Origin: Fidelibacterota bacterium
GTDB lineage: Bacteria > Marinisomatota > Marinisomatia > Marinisomatales > TCS55
Direction of reading: 5' to 3'
NCBI GenBank assembly: GCA_004124535.1
Contig: SCKQ01000076.1
Coordinates: forward strand, 1-6,222
Length of the DNA: 6,222 nucleotides
A model generated the notes under the pieces. That model did not search any database. It was not told the origin of the DNA and saw only the letters and a program-made list of their open reading frames with translations. Position numbers and translations under genes: made by a program. Below are positions 5,595 through 6,222 of this stretch, piece after piece (the stretch's first letter is position 1; every line of letters begins with the position of its first letter).

Positions 5595-6222
5595 ATGACG
5601 GAATCACAAATTAAAATAGCATATTTTTCTGCAGAAATTGGAATTAGTTCCAGTCTACCAACATACAGCGGTGGATTGGGTATATTAGCAGGCGATCATA
5701 TTAAAGCTGCGGCTGATGAAGGTCTACCGTTATGTGCGATTACCTTATTATACAAGGAGGGTTATTTCAAACAGCGTATTGATGAGGAAGGAAATCAAAC
5801 TGAAACCTATCCAAAATTTGATCCCGAACCTTTATTGAAAAAATTAGATTTTACTTTTCCACTCCATCTACGAGGCAGAGATGTACAAATAAAAGTATAT
5901 AGGTTGGATTATACCGGCTTTAATGATCATATCCTGCCCATATATTTTATGGATACTGATTTAGAAAGCAATTCTGCTGAAGATAAAAGCATTTCTTTAC
6001 GGCTGTACTCTGGCAATAAGAATCACAGAATCTTGCAAGAAGCTATTTTGGGATTTGGCGGTATACATTTATTGAAACATCTTGGCATTTTAGACAATAT
6101 TGAAACATTTCACATGAATGAAGGACATTGCTCTTTTCTCACATTAAAGTTATTAGAAGAATTCAAAAATGAAAATAGTGTCAGAGAAAAATGTCATTTT
6201 ACCACTCATACTCCAGTACCGG
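5595..6222 (+). CDS. glgP: Alpha-glucan (maltodextrin) phosphorylase, GT35, N-terminal part
   Basis: The first 209 residues of a phosphorylase cut by the right edge. The frame opens MTESQIKIAYFSAEIG and stays open to the end. Family marks are YSGGLGILAGDHIKAAADEG (24-43), which includes a glycine-rich loop, LLYKEGYFKQ (51-60), RILQEAILGFGG (145-156) and HMNEGHCSF (173-181), ending in TTHTPVP. These match the short bacterial/archaeal type of glucan phosphorylase. The conserved core begins within ten residues of the start, so the extra N-terminal domain (DUF3417) found in longer relatives is absent. The enzyme releases glucose-1-phosphate from the non-reducing end of alpha-1,4 glucans, with pyridoxal phosphate as cofactor. 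The cofactor lysine and catalytic C-terminal domain lie outside the window. The ATG follows malQ by 11 nt with no clear Shine-Dalgarno site, which suggests co-transcription. MalQ lengthens chains that this enzyme then degrades. Confidence 0.93.
   Translation, partial: MTESQIKIAYFSAEIGISSSLPTYSGGLGILAGDHIKAAADEGLPLCAITLLYKEGYFKQRIDEEGNQTETYPKFDPEPLLKKLDFTFPLHLRGRDVQIKVYRLDYTGFNDHILPIYFMDTDLESNSAEDKSISLRLYSGNKNHRILQEAILGFGGIHLLKHLGILDNIETFHMNEGHCSFLTLKLLEEFKNENSVREKCHFTTHTPVP

Noticed and set aside
1..6222. Defence system, CRISPR array, transposon or prophage
   Set aside because: No transposase, integrase, repeat-spacer pattern, nuclease or phage gene is present. The CPBP protease alone, despite the old name Abi, is not evidence for phage defence.

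Overview
The window looks like ordinary chromosome from a member of the FCB superphylum: a Marinimicrobia/SAR406, Calditrichota, Ignavibacteria or Bacteroidota relative. The main evidence is the C-terminal sorting domain of the large peptidase, which opens with NYPNPFNP and ends in KKMVLLK, the hallmark of type IX secretion cargo in those lineages. Weak or absent Shine-Dalgarno sites at most starts and moderately AT-rich DNA fit this. The assignment to Marinimicrobia in particular is a guess from motif style.

Left part (1-3822), minus strand: four genes read right to left. They are a CPBP-family membrane protease (2998-3822), a secreted M6-type metallopeptidase with a type IX sorting domain (711-2885), a small SRPBCC/START-like protein (183-611) and the first 32 codons of an exported protein that runs off the left edge (1-97). 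The first three are each followed by a near-identical hairpin terminator, at about 2931-2954, 662-685 and 172-193. They are therefore probably separate transcription units rather than an operon. The three terminators are copies of one short repeat.

Middle (3823-4062): a divergent intergenic region. It holds a 40-nt stretch on the minus strand (3854-3893) matching the 3' half of an initiator-type tRNA-Met, from the anticodon stem-loop through the T-arm. No matching 5' half is visible. It could be a tRNA pseudogene or an attachment-site remnant. Candidate promoters point both ways.

Right part (4063-6222), plus strand: a maltodextrin/glycogen-use pair. It consists of 4-alpha-glucanotransferase (malQ, complete) followed 11 nt later by a short-type alpha-glucan phosphorylase (glgP, cut by the right edge). 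MalQ reshuffles short maltodextrins into chains long enough for the phosphorylase, which releases glucose-1-phosphate.

I see no complete mobile element, CRISPR array, defence island or clearly new system. The observations most worth a second look are the orphan tRNA 3' half upstream of the CPBP gene and the repeated terminator element.
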